64,000 nucleotides of DNA from Tigriopus japonicus (taxonomy: Eukaryota > Arthropoda > Copepoda > Harpacticoida > Harpacticidae). The translations under genes were made by a program, and so were the position numbers. Of the stretch, positions 23,934 to 36,252 are shown piece after piece (the stretch's first letter is position 1; each line of letters starts with the position of its first letter). A model generated the notes under the pieces. It saw nothing but the letters and a program-made list of their open reading frames with translations, ran no database searches and was not told the origin of the DNA. The DNA is taken from assembly GCA_010645155.1 (NCBI GenBank), contig CM021317.1, positions 3,631,101 through 3,695,100 of the forward strand, given 5' to 3'.

Positions 23934-26900
23934 TCAAAGTAGGGAGAAGTGCTTTCTCAATACTTCCAACAGTTGTTGCGAATCTTTATGTTCAGGAAAG
24001 TTCTTCAAGGCTTTTTGGATGACCACGTAGCTCGTTTGTAAATCGCCCGTTCTTTGCGCAACAGATGCCAAATTATAGTTTGGCTCAAATAAATGGGGTG
24101 CCAGTCCACCAGCAGTCTAAAAAACACAAAATTATTACATATTTCAAATCAGTTTGTAAAGGATTAAATCTTCACCTGAAAAAATGCTCTTGCTTGATCC
24201 ACATTTCCTTTCCGAAGTTCCAAGATCCCAAGATTATTGAAGGCTTCAGCATGATTATTGTTCTTCGTCAGGGTCAAGCGAAAACATTGGTAAGCCAATC
24301 CTGGATCTCCAACGGCGATCCCAATGTGACCAATATTGTACCAAACCTCGGCTAATCCAATAAAAACCGGCATGAAATTAAACGATTAAAATTGGCATTA
24401 TTTGAATCTTCCGATTACCAAGAGTCTCTTCGTCGGCCAGACTTAAAGCCCGTTCCATACAGGCTAGAGTAAGGTCATATTGTTGAGAGTAAAAACAACA
24501 AAGGCCAATATTGTTGAAGAGCTCCGCGTTGTTGATTCCCATTTGGAGGAGTCTGCGATAAAATCGGAGACTTAATTCGGGTTGATCGGCGTAAAAGTGG
24601 TTCATCCCGATACAAGCGATTGCTTCAACGTTAATGGCATCATCCTATAATTGTAATTTGAGCTCACATATTCGGCATCTTGCGGTTCTGAAGGAAGTGG
24701 ACATGGTTAATTCTAAATGTAGCGATATATGTACAGTCAGAACATTCAATGAGTCTTGAAATAGAGTACTTACAGGGTAGTCTATAATTGACGTCCCCCA
24801 GATTTTAGCACTAATTCGTTACAAAAGAAGATGCCAAAGCGACTTTTTGGCATAAATAACAGGAAAGGTTGAGGAGTTTGCCAAAGACTTTTCAGATTTT
24901 AGGATGACGTTTCAGAATAGAGCATGCGTAATTTGAAAGGAGAGCCATCACTGGATATAAAATCACAGTTTCCAAGTACTAAGTTGATCAATTTAACCAA
25001 GACTTCTACGAGTATACCTAAGTATGTATTCTTTAATTGATATTTTTAAATATTAGTGTGCCATTATTTTGCTTCGAGTACTTCTTTGTTTGGCATGGGA
25101 CACTAAATGGGGATGACCCTGTACATTTGTTGTTGACGGACTAAATTATTACTGCAACCTTTAGCTGTACTTCGTTTTTAAGAAATTATTCAAACCACCC
25201 AAAAAACATTTGTGAAAGAAATGTTAGTCCCGAAATGGGTTACAGGATATTCATGTAAATATTAGAAAGTGTTATGTAGAAAGTAAAGTATGAAAATTAT
25301 GAAACAGAACGAGTAAAGTTTTGTGAAAATCGGAGTCAAAGATAAACAAGTTTCAATTTTTTGAAAGATCATTCTTGTGGTATTAAATGATACTTATTTG
25401 ATCAAAAGTTACGAAACTCTTATGAGATGGAAAAAGACATTTTGAAGTAGCGATTCAATGCCCATCTATGCTCCCCAGTGGCTTTTTTACCTTTAAGATG
25501 ATCTTGTAGTATTTAGCCGAAAGAGGAAGGTTCCCAATCGCTTCATAGATTCTAGCCACTCCAGTAAGGAGTGAAATCTCGTTGGGAAACTTATCCAAAC
25601 CTGTCCTGTAGACCTCCAAAGCTGCCATGGGTTGATCAATCCTTAAATACACCTGTGAAGAACATTGTTTTAGTAACACAGAAAACCTCTCACCCTCGCC
25701 CATCCAAAATCTCACTTACCCTCGCCAGGTGCAGAAATACATCAATCATTTCCTGTTGCTTCAAAGCTGATTTGAACATCTTCTCAGCATCTCTGAACAT
25801 TCCAAAACGGTAGTAGCATTTCCCCACTTGGAATTTCCAATACCAATCCTCATAATTACTTGCTTGTAGGGCCTGTGCAGCCAAATCTAAGGCCTCACGA
25901 ACACTGTTCTCGTGGTAGTAGATGTACTCGAATAAGGCTTTGGCCAGATTGGGCTTCTTCGTGTATTTGCCAATGTTCAAACGGGCCAAATTTATGAAGG
26001 GACCATCCTTATGGGACAACATACTAGCAGTACCCAATCGGACATATCGACCGGAGGATGAGGACACTGGTCTAGCTGTTCGAGCTGTACGAGGGGCCTT
26101 CAAGGCTGCGTCCATGGTTCCTGGACGTCCACTTTGAGAGCCCGGTCTTACTACACCACTCATGGGTCGACCTACGTTGCAAAATAGTTAAAGGACTGTG
26201 TTTGTTCAAAAGTTATTTTCTGTCACTATGACTGAGTCATTATTTGTTTTATCTGTATAACCTTTCTCGAATTGCCAAACGAGTGAAGAAAAGGAACAGA
26301 GACTATGGAAAGACGAATGTTCCAAGGACTTCTGAAATTTGTTAGATTCAACGCCGCCCTCAAAGATTGAGTCGGAAAAAAGCCTTTTGGATTTTCCTTC
26401 ATTTTTTAGTAAATCACTCGATTGCGGTCGTAATGGAAGACGCTGTTTCTTATCTTTTTCCGCTATGCTTTCATCCCTTCACCTTTTGTGAAAAAATGGT
26501 GAACGTCAGCTGAAAACTCATCTTTTCAAACTTGTCCCAAAAATATTCAAAACTAATCTCCCAGCCTCAAAATTGTGTTCCTAACACTCATTTTTTTGTA
26601 AAAAAAAAAGGCCAGTCTGGTTCTTGCTGTCTTGACCCTCGTCCATAAGTGGCCTACAGAGATGCAGGTCAAATATATTTACAGGAATACATATACATAA
26701 TACTAATTACATCAAAGTTTTTTTTTCAAAAACTAAGTGCCATATCAACAAAGTACCATTTAGATGGTTTCACAAGACTTTTACCTGAATTAGTGGTGGG
26801 TCTAAATGCTTGGCTGCTTCCCCCAGCTGTTGTGATGGCTGATCTCAAGGAGGTTCCTGGTCTTGGAACTTGGTTAATAGCATTATCATCCAATACCATA

Positions 26901-28203
26901 TCCACGATGCCCTCTTCATCCCCCTCAATATCATCTACTTTGACCTACATAACACACAAGATACGAACAAATCAATACATTACAATTTTTATTGTGACTT
27001 TTCTTGTTTCAAACAAGTCCTCGTCGGTTAAATTTCGTTTTGGGTTTGTAAAGGCTAGGTCGAACCATCTGATGACAAGAAGTGACCATGCTCCAAACTA
27101 CCATCGCCGTCAAGACCCAAAAACCCTTGGTGATCACATGAGCCAAGTACCAGAGGGTTGGATGGCAATAATTCGGATCCGATGGATTCGAGCTGTTTCG
27201 AGCGGTTCTATTGATCCCGGCTAAGTAAAGCCAGAGTACCCCGATCATATTTGACGCAATCATTACCAAATAGGCAAGAAAAAGGATGAATCTACCGCAA
27301 ACTCCTGACAAAACGTCTGCAAGGGCGCCTGCAGATCAAAAAAAGAATGGTATCACTGTCTTTTAAAGATACTTTTAAACCCCCTGATTTTTTTTAAATT
27401 TTGGCTTTCATAAAGGGTAGTGTTACACGCTAAATTAGGCAATGAAAACCTCAGGAAAATCACCAAAAATAGGCAAAATGTGTTGCATGGATTTCGTTCC
27501 CCCAGCCACTGTAGTAACTGTATTAATAGAGGTCTTTAATAACCTGATAATCATTTAGGAAGGGTATTTGATTGAGGTACATCAACTTAAGTTGAAAGTT
27601 ACCGCCCACGTTGGCGAAAGTTGAAAAATTGATTTGCCAAAAAAAAGTTAGTAAAGACATTCCAAGTTCACCCTTACCCCCAAAACTTTTGCTCACAGAT
27701 CGAAGACACAAGGGAATGATCCCAATAACCCCACAAGCCAGGGAACTGCCCATGACAAAAATTGTGCCCGTGTAAATGAACCACTTGGGGAGATTTCCCT
27801 TGGCATCAGGATCATTCATAGTGGACGAATCAATGGCTTGGATCTTGCATTGATCCCCCAAAAGAGCCCCCAACAAGATCATCAAACCCCCAACACACAA
27901 GCCAAACCCTGCCAAACAAGTGTTTTCGGCGTTTGTGGCCAATTTCGATACGTAATCTTCGTGTTGAGCTCTCATTTTGTCCAAGAATCGATTTTCATCC
28001 CTGAATGAGAAAGAAATGCTAACCCTGAAAAAACCTGTTTTACGAACCTGAGCAGTTAAGGCGCGAGTTTTCAAAGACCAAACAGCTTCATCGTAAGGGT
28101 TCTTGTCCAAGAGTTCAGTGCAAACGTCGACACATTTCTCGTACTTGTGTTGTTTCATGAACAAAAGAGCCAGAAAAAGAGGATCAAGGGACGCGGAGGC
28201 CAT
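23934..28203 (-). CDS. TTC8: Tetratricopeptide repeat protein 8 / BBS8
   Basis: Subunit of the BBSome, the coat complex that moves membrane proteins in and out of cilia. Seven exons on the minus strand: 28203-28048, 26944-26785, 26171-25720, 25652-25491, 24644-24419, 24351-24176 and 24116-23934. They total 504 aa in closed phase, against about 515-541 in human. The N-terminal TPR (LDPLFLALLFMKQHKYEKC) is followed by the conserved linker (AINQVPRPGTSLR; RPGTMDAALKAPRTARTARP; SSGRYVRLGTASML), then tandem TPRs such as DWYWKFQVGKCYYRFGMFRDA, NHFYADQPELSLRFYRRLLQ and GLCCFYSQQYDLTL. The C-terminus VLRKHFSLL matches the family end. The stop is followed after 10 nt by a minus-strand AATAAA. Intron 1 (1.1 kb) encloses a separate same-strand gene at 27009-27975. 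Ciliary BBS genes fit an animal with ciliated sensory neurons. Confidence 0.97.
27009..27975 (-). CDS. Four-transmembrane protein, TMEM272-like, nested in TTC8 intron 1
   Basis: Two exons (27975-27678, 27328-27009) joined by a GT-AG intron in phase 1 give 205 aa. Four hydrophobic segments are visible: LAGFGLCVGGLMILLGALLG, WFIYTGTIFVMGSSLACGVI, GRFILFLAYLVMIASNMIGV and AHVITKGFWVLTAMVVW. The motif NPSDPNYCHPTLWYLAHV before the last segment recalls invertebrate TMEM272-like proteins; function is unknown. It lies wholly within TTC8 intron 1 on the same strand, so it needs its own promoter or arises by alternative splicing. Joining TTC8 exon 1 to the acceptor-like sites just upstream gives immediate stops, so a fusion with TTC8 is not supported. 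An upstream coding or non-coding first exon cannot be excluded, because the frame stays open above the ATG. Confidence 0.7.
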
Positions 28204-28651
28204 GTTTTGAAGGTTTGGATTTTCTTTTAGTGGAGAGGAACTTTGCGAAAGGCCAGGTAGTGTAATGAGAGGTTGCGTGAAGGAGGGCTTTTTGAGACGT
28301 CAATCTGCGAAATACCACTTTTTACAAAAAAAAAAAAAACTTTTTCTATTTTGTTTAGAAAAATATCACGTTTGGCCAAAACAACGATATGAAGAAATTG
28401 TGTGGAATAAGGCAAAAAAAGCGACAATTTTAACTAGAGCACTATGGCTTTTATTTCTGATTATTCCATATTTTTATTTTGTAAAGACTACCGAACTCGT
28501 GATGACATTGGTAGATGTCTATAAAACGTAAAAATTTGAACTAGGGCCTCTCTAGAAAGTTCTGAATCTAAGAGATTGATTTTGGCAAAAAAAATCAGAG
28601 GAAATGGGTAGCAAAATGTTTTGATTTATTCACGTGGTGTTGTGTAAATGA

Positions 28652-31600
28652 TTAGTCCAAACAAATTATTTCAATTTCATTATCATCTTCTGGTTTGGAT
28701 ACCTGGATGGGCTCTTTCTTGGCAATTGGTGCGTCCGTCAAGTCGATTTCTATAGATTTGGTACGAGTTTTGGCAAAATTCGAGGCCTTCGAATCTACAG
28801 ACATTTTTGATTGAGATGCATTAGATTGTCCAGCTTCTGGTCGTTTCAATATCTTAACGGTACACGGTTGCCTATTTTCCAAGTTCTCTTGCTTTTGACT
28901 TTTTGAAATGCTCAGATCTAAACTTGCAGGAGGGGATGATTCTTTGAAAAGCTTGGAAATTTTGGTTGTGAATAAATCCTGAGGATCAGTTTTTCCTTTG
29001 GAGGCGTTTTCAATAGCTTGTTCAAGTTTGGCGGGAAGTTCCTCAATTCTTGGTATTTGGCTCTTCTCCTCAGAAACATTAGTCTTCGGGATCTTGGTTG
29101 GAGGCTTTTCAAAGTCTTTTTCATCAATCATAAACTCGTCATTCCTGGATTGTTTATGGGAAGGGCTTTCAAAGTCCGCTTGATTGACAGAAGGCTCATT
29201 TGTTCTCGGAATTTTGGCGGGAATTTCATCAAGAGGATCCACAGCTCTTCTACTGAGATTCATAGGCATGTCCGAATTTGTATTGGAATTGCTTCTGGAG
29301 ATTGGAGGATGTACAGATGTTTCTTCAGACTCACCATCCCTTTTACCCAATCGCTTTTCGTTTTGCAATAAAAGTTGGCAATAAGCAAAGGCTTCCTCAC
29401 AAGATCCCTCTCTGTTCAAAGACCTTCGGAGGAAGATGTCATGGATCATTTTCTTGATCTGCATCGTTTGAGGGATCAATTTCTTCAGCTTGTTATACAC
29501 GTGGTACATGGAAAGAAGTAAGGTGTTTCCATCTTCAGTATTGGCCTTAACTTGATTGGTCTTCTTCTGCAAGACCTTCACCAATTTGGTTCTGGAATCC
29601 ATGGCCAGATTCATGCGATCCTTTTCGAATAGATACACTTTATCCTTATCCATTGGTTTTCTGAGATGCCAAGTGATCTCAGCCAAAGTGACATGATCTC
29701 CAACCTCTTCACACAAATCCAAACAAAGAGACACAGATTTACCCACGTGTTTGAAGAAGTTTCCTGGGCGATCAAAATCAGGAACGGGGAATCTCCAGAT
29801 CCCATTGAAAAAATTGTGCGTCTTCTTTTCGGTGAATAATGGTTGAATGGTTGGTTTGGGGGCGTTTGGATTGACCACTAAGTAACTTAGAGCCTTTTCT
29901 GGGTCTCTGACCTTTGGGGCCTTGGCATGATAATAGGCCAACATGTAGAGAGACTTGAAATGGTGAGAAAACCGTATGAGGATGCTCTCAAGAGCTATGA
30001 CACAGTAACGGAATAATTGCTCTATCCGCTCTTCTCGAGTGATATTTGCGGGAATTTCTCGTGGTTCCTCACTCAAACCCAGGAAATTGAGGTCGTGAAT
30101 GTCTTTCAGGTTCTCATGGATCATTGCAAGATCCTCGTCGTTTATGCTAGTTAGAGTCGGGTCCAAAATTGGACGTAAGGCGTTCTTCAAGGTGCTCGCA
30201 TGGATCCGATAAAATGCCTCCAATAGCTCCAGGCTGAATTGGGTTGGGTTGTTGTATGAAATCTTCTTCGAAATGCTTCCACATTGGTCGAAAAGGTTCC
30301 TGACAGCTCTTGAATAACAACTGAAGGCCTTGATATACGGAACTTTGACCTTTTCGCACAATTTACCCTTCATCAAAGAAACCAACCATCGATCATCGGA
30401 TTCAAGAGCATCAATGTTCTTGCTGATCCGTTGATAAGCCAATTCATGGTATTTCATGGATTGCTCTGAATAGATGGCCTTGGCCTTTTCCAATTTGGTG
30501 AAGGCGTCGATACTCAAATCGGTGATATCATCCGACTTGATGATGTACGAGCAATATGACACGATCTCATACGTGAAATTGGCTGTTTCTGTCAGAAACA
30601 CAGAATGACAATGCTTGTCCAAAATGAACACCTTCTGACAACAGATTTGCGCCACATTGGCATCATTTAGAACCTCTTGGATCAGACTTTTGTCACTCAG
30701 GTTGAGTTTCTCTTCCAATAGTTTGATTAAAGACAGAGCCAAGAGGATCCAGGCATCAGATCGTCGAGGGTTGAACGAGATATCCAAGTAAAGCAAGTCG
30801 ATTGCTTTTTCAAAGTGATCTCCATTCTTGAAATGGTAGTCAGCCAATAAGAAAAAGAGATCTCTTAAAGCTTTTGGATACTTGCTATTGCTTTCAAAAC
30901 TCGGTCGTTCCATGCAATTGTTCTTGATGTACCCTTGAACACTCCGTTTCCGCTCTTCCAAATGGAAAATCTCTGGTACCAAAGCATGAATTCGATTGAA
31001 CATCATCTCCGTATCGACAGAAATGGACATGGACTTGGGATCCACGAGAGTTGGGATGATTTTGGGCTTGAGATAGCGGAAAATCTCCTCACATTTGTCC
31101 CAAGTAAGGGCTAATTGTGGAACCCCATGATCGGACAAGTGTTTAGCCTTGGTTTTCTTGCTCGGATGACTGTACAAGCAAAATAGAGCTTGATCCACAC
31201 ACTTTTTCCACGCTTCGCGTTGGGCAGGATCCAATCGAGATCCTGCCTCAGATAAAATGGGTACCAAATTTCGTACCAAAGCCTGGAGCAATTCTCCGTT
31301 TCTTTGGGTGCAGATCGATAGCTGACCCATGTAATCATGAGCTGAGACGAGAAAGTCATTGGAGAGTTTGACCTCTGAATCCTCGGACAAGATCACTTCA
31401 TACATCATCACCCAACACAAAACATCTTTTCCGGACTCTTCGTTCTCGATTTGATTGGCTAAAAGAGCCATTAATACTTGACATAAGTCTGCTTTAACGG
31501 ACTTTTTTAGGTCTTTTCGAGCTTGATCATTCAGTTCTTGCCATGAGCAATGAATGAATTTGATGAGTTGAGACACATCGTCGGTGGCTTGAAGCAAGAT

Positions 31601-34600
31601 GTCTCGAGTTTGAAGGATTCTTAACACTTGGGTGCATCGTTCAATGCAGGAATCGAACTTCTCTAGTTCCCAAAGACTCTCAATTAGGAGATAGTACTTC
31701 TGGATCCAGAAGAATAATCCCGTGGATGGCAATGCCATCAGATCTAGGGTTGGTGAAAGGATCTCTTCTACTTTGGCAAAGTTTTGCGCTGTAAAGTATT
31801 CGTCCACACGATCACCCAATTGAGCGCATTCCATTGATTTGAGCAAATCTTGGACTTTGAGTTTGGACATGAAGTAATCCAGAGCCACGTAATTCACAAA
31901 CGGAAACAGGTCAAAATGGGTGCGATTTAGAAGGAGTTTGCCGCAATTAGTGGCTTGTTGAATCTGAAATGGAAGCAAGAATTGAAAAAATCAGATCTAT
32001 GTCAATTAGTTTCAAAATGTAATTAATTACAGTTACAATTATTTTGGTCTCAAAAGCAATCAAATAGAATACAATTGCTTTATTTTAAAAGCAATAAATA
32101 GTACACAATAACTTTATTTTCAAAAGCAATTGAATTACACTTTGTTTACATAACTAGAGCTCCTTTCTTTTTAAGCAAAAAATGAGTAAAAACAACATAA
32201 AAACTTAGCTAATTTTGACTACCTGCAATTACAGAGTTATTTAAAAAAAGGATTTATAGATTTGTCAATTACTTTATTTGTAATTTGTGAACAAAAAAAA
32301 TACAAACTTAAGAAATGAATCTCTTGTACCAACAATAAAATGAATTGTTTACCATAAAGTATTAACAATTGTAAAACATTCATATGATTTTTGGTTCGCC
32401 AAAGAATTAGAACTGGTGTTTTGGAAACGAAAACCTTTTTGCGAACGCGAAACAATTGCGAGTGATGTACCGAAAGGGCTCAAAACCGAAACCGAAAGCA
32501 GCTGGTTACAAAATTGTACAAATGCAAAGTCCACCTTAAAAATTAAATTGCTCATGTGTTCGATGTTGGGTAGTCGCAAATTTTGAAAAATCGGGAAACT
32601 TAAATTTCAGAGGTTTTTGGACGAAAAATTTTTCGATTGTGTTGTCAAACTCCATCCTTTGTAGAGCATGTCTGCTTTCGGTTTCGGTAGGCATATCCGA
32701 AACCGAAACCGATTTTTTTTTTCGTTCCATCACTGATTGATTGCACAAGTGATGGGGTTCTTCTACCTCTTTTAGCAACCCAAATTAAGAAAGCTACTTA
32801 CATCTTTGGCTTTATGGTGGTATTTGAACTCGAGATAATCCAATCTGGCGTTCTTCTGTGGACTCAAGAGACATCGGATCATTTTCAAGTGAAGAATGTC
32901 GTCTTCATATCGCTCACTGAATTCCCTGATCGTCTCAGAACTCGTCGTTTCGACCGTCAATTCGTTGGCCAAGATCATACAATCCACATAATCCGGAGGT
33001 TGATCCTCTCCATGGCACAATCTGAACTCATTGGGCAACACAAAATGACTTCGCCATGCCCAATACACTTTCACAAAGGCCGTTATCAACTGATCAGGCC
33101 ATGGAAACACCTCACTGGCACTCACAAACACCAACGACTGAATCAAATGATTATTGATCGGCGTCTTTTGGCCATGATCCTCCACGAACTTTTTGACTCT
33201 GATCTTCTGCAAGGTCTCTGTCAATTGTTCTTGGCCTTCTTGGCTCTCTTCTTCCGAGGTTTTATGCGATTTATCTCGGTTCTTTTCGGGCGATTCTTGA
33301 TGATTATGAAGAGTCTTCGGAATGAGACTCTGTAAGTGTCCCAATGCGTTAAATTCATCCACTGGTGGAGGTAATTCGGCCACAGTTGGTATCACTGGTG
33401 AGGAGACCACTACATTGGGTATTTTGGCTCTGGAACTTCGTCGGATTTCCATGAGTTCCATTGGAACAGCTTCCAAGAACGATTTGCTTCGTTTGAAGGT
33501 TCGAGCATTCACGTTGGCTTCAGATGCGGCTTTCTCGACGATTTCTAGTAGAATCGCTTCAACCATGGCAATTTTGGATACCTTGAACACCCCTTCAATG
33601 ATTTCATCGACAAATGTTTCTACTAAAAGTCCTGAGAAACCATAAGGTTGAAGGGTGTAGTCCACAAAGTCTTCCGATTCATTCTGTAGACTGACCTTCA
33701 CCTCCGGTCTTTTGGCACAAGTCAAAACATAGGGTAAATGTAACGATCCTTGGTCTTTTAATCGAGAATATTCATTGAAAAGGGACTCTAGCAAGGCCTC
33801 AAAGGTCGGTCGAACAATTAAAGACCTGACAATCACTACAGGATCTTTGATTAAAACATCCTTCATGTGAGGTAAAGGCTCTGGAATCCCCCAAAGTTTG
33901 GCCTTGATCTTAAGACCCTTGTCATATTTAGGGTCTTTGGCCAAAGCTCGGTCGATGTAGGCCTCACAAGCAAAATGATCCCCCGTACGAAAGGTCAACC
34001 CAATGAGGCCTTCCAAACTAGGCCAATGAAGGGCTGAGGCCGATTTTCGCAAGGCATTTTCCCAAGCCGCTCGAGCTAGATGCCATTTACCATTGGAAAG
34101 GGCACAAACACCGGTTTCGTAGGATAAAACCACATCTGAATCGTCCAGTTTGAAGGCTGTTAGCAGTTGATCCAAGGCTTTGTCGTTCTTTTTGAAGCGA
34201 CGATAAGAGAAACCGAGATATTTAGACGAGTTGAAGCGTAATTTGTCCAGAATGGCTTGATACTCATGCGGGATTTTGGCCGTGTTTTCCTTCAAAAATG
34301 CGCATTTGTGCACCTCTTCCAGCTTTTGAATGCACGTTTTGTACTCGTTCTTGGCATAAGATCGTAAAGCCTCCTATAATTAACAAGATTATGTTGCAGT
34401 AACAACAGAAATGCAAGGTTTAATGTTATAGGTACACTGAAGGAAAGAAGATACGCGGATTTGTATTTTTATATGTGCAAAGAGCAAAACCCGGTAAAAT
34501 TAGAGTAGGTTAGATAAGGTTACCCAGAATCGTGACCGTAAAACAATCAAAGCTGGATTTCACGTTATTCTTATTTCTAGGCACGCTATTTACCGAAAGT

Positions 34601-34925
34601 ACTTAGTATAAATATCCAGCTATGACTACATATGACTACTAGGACATAAGAATGATATTGCAGCTAACGCTAAATTCTTGAGTTCCGTTTTAGGCTTATA
34701 GTTCTCGAATTTACAATCGTAAAGGTCTACTGCAAAAAATGGTAACCAGAGGTACCTAAAAAGATTTGATGTGAGAAATACCTGATAGAGTCTGAGAGCT
34801 TCTTCTTGCAATTCCCGCCAATCTCCGCCTCCTGCTGGATCCAAGTTACTCGTGTCCAAAGGCTCAATTTCTCCCAAGGGAGATTCCCCATCGGATTCGT
34901 TGAGAGCCGAAAAGGCCGTGAACAT
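28652..34925 (-). CDS. CABIN1: Calcineurin-binding protein cabin-1 homologue
   Basis: Large TPR scaffold; in vertebrates it binds calcineurin and MEF2 and is part of the HIRA histone H3.3 chaperone complex. Three exons on the minus strand: 34925-34782, 34373-32802 and 31963-28652, giving 1675 aa in closed phase (human about 2220, so shorter, mainly at the C-terminus). The N-terminal end (FSALNESDGES; LQEEALRLYQEALRSYAKNEY) leads into TPRs: KYLGFSYRRFKKNDKALDQL, VVLSYETGVCALSNGKWHLA and ALHWPSLEGLIGLTFRTGD. Exon 3 carries further helical repeats (LFFLLADYHFKNGDHFEKAI; RRSDAWILLALSLIKLLEE). The last 250 residues are Ser/Pro/Lys-rich and disordered, ending in acidic NEIEIICLD. A minus-strand AATAAA occurs about 22 nt after the stop. 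The intron 31964-32801 is AT-rich and repeat-bearing. Confidence 0.9.
31985..32745. repeat. Dispersed repeats in CABIN1 intron 2
   Basis: Two repeat types share this intron. Around 31995-32160 there are AATTACA/TTGCTTT-rich repeats resembling 43750-44140. Around 32440-32745 there is a CCGAAACCGAAA motif in both orientations. The reverse complement of 32440-32525 resembles 51225-51310 (CAGCTGCTTTCGGTTTC in both). These are diverged members of unidentified families. Confidence 0.55.
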
Positions 34926-36252
34926 CTTGTGGAGTTTTAGACAGAGAGGGAGCGGCAGATTTTGCGGACATTTACAATGTCAACATGTCAACACAAACAT
35001 TGAATGTTTGGGCAAACAGGGTTGCTGATTTTGGCCAGAAAAGCCATATACAAAAGTTAATAGCATGGCAAGTGGGCGTTTTTAAATGTACCATCAATGT
35101 TCAAACGGGGCCGTTTGCCGTGTTGAGTTGCTCGGTCCATTTTGGCGAATCCATTTCAGTGTCCATTTAAAGAGTCTAGATCTCAGTCGATTTAGCAGCT
35201 TTTCGATTTTTTCACAACTTTTGGTGGGTTTTTTTCTCGATCGCTTAAATCCTACTGGAAATTGTACCTACTATATATTTGACAATTACTTTTGCAGGAC
35301 TTTATCATAGAATTAATGTTTTTTTTCAAATTGTTGAATAATTTGTGCATATCAAAACTGTGTTTTTTATGGAAGCCAAAGGATACAAGGGATACAAAGG
35401 GGACAAGACAAAATTAAGAAAACAAACTTTCGCCCAGACGTTAGGAATATATTAGATCAAATTTGATATTTTAGTGTTGAAAAACATTTTAAAGCTCAAA
35501 AAAAAGGAACTTTTTCGGAACTTTTGTCGGATTGAGAGCAACTTTAAAAAAAATGATTTTTTATATATATATATATTTTTAAAATATTGCCACTTTATGG
35601 CTAAAATATTGCGCCTTCAGGTCTAAGAAATTGCAACTCTAGGGCAAAAAAATAACAACTTTTTTCGAGCCCTAGTTATCTCCATGACAATCAGATTCTG
35701 ACATAATTTTCCTAATGGTAGTATTTGACAGTTTTTTAAAAGTTTTTGGCACTGCCAGCACTGATTTTGGGTCCAGAAAGAAACCAGACGAAAAAGGAAT
35801 ACAGGGTTGTTTTGGTGTTTTAACATTTAACCAATGTGTTTCAGATCTACAGGGTACTTCATAATTCAACAAATAAAGTCCTTTGAAAGCACCTGAAAGA
35901 TTATTCACACCATTGAATTTCAATCATGAATGATAGATGAAAATATCGTAATATCAGCTCAATGTTACCAAAAAAGCATCTTAAGTCACAATTATTGTTA
36001 CGAGCCCTAAAAATATGCCTCACATCATCATCATCACTTACTAGGGATGGGTACGAATTTATTGCCAATCTCATCAATAAGGACATCAAAAACTGCGAAC
36101 AAGACAATTCAAACACTGTTCCATGACACTTTTCGAGTCCATTTCCAATAAGAAGAAGGGAAGAATGAGAATATGAAGAAGAAGGGCGAGGGTCTCGGAG
36201 GATCTCTTCCAGAATGAATTTACTCGTGATGCTTCAAGCTAGCTCACACGCT
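34926..36252. other. Intergenic region, CABIN1 promoter side to TIMM23 3' end
   Basis: No gene seen. It holds a third copy of the repeat also found twice in intron 2 of the 39989-42442 gene (35060-35175, GAGTTGCTCGGTCCATTTTGG). AT-rich tracts around 35460-35670 and a single hAT-like terminus, TAGGGATGGGTACGAA near 36042, have no visible partner. Confidence 0.6.

Noticed and set aside
28048..28203. TTC8 exon 1 as first exon of the nested four-TM gene
   Set aside because: Joining it to either acceptor-like site upstream of 27975 gives an immediate stop. The downstream match to TTC8 exon 2 is in phase and homologous.
36042..36070. hAT MITE end TAGGGATGGGTACGAA
   Set aside because: Only one terminus is seen, with no inverted partner or 8-bp duplication.
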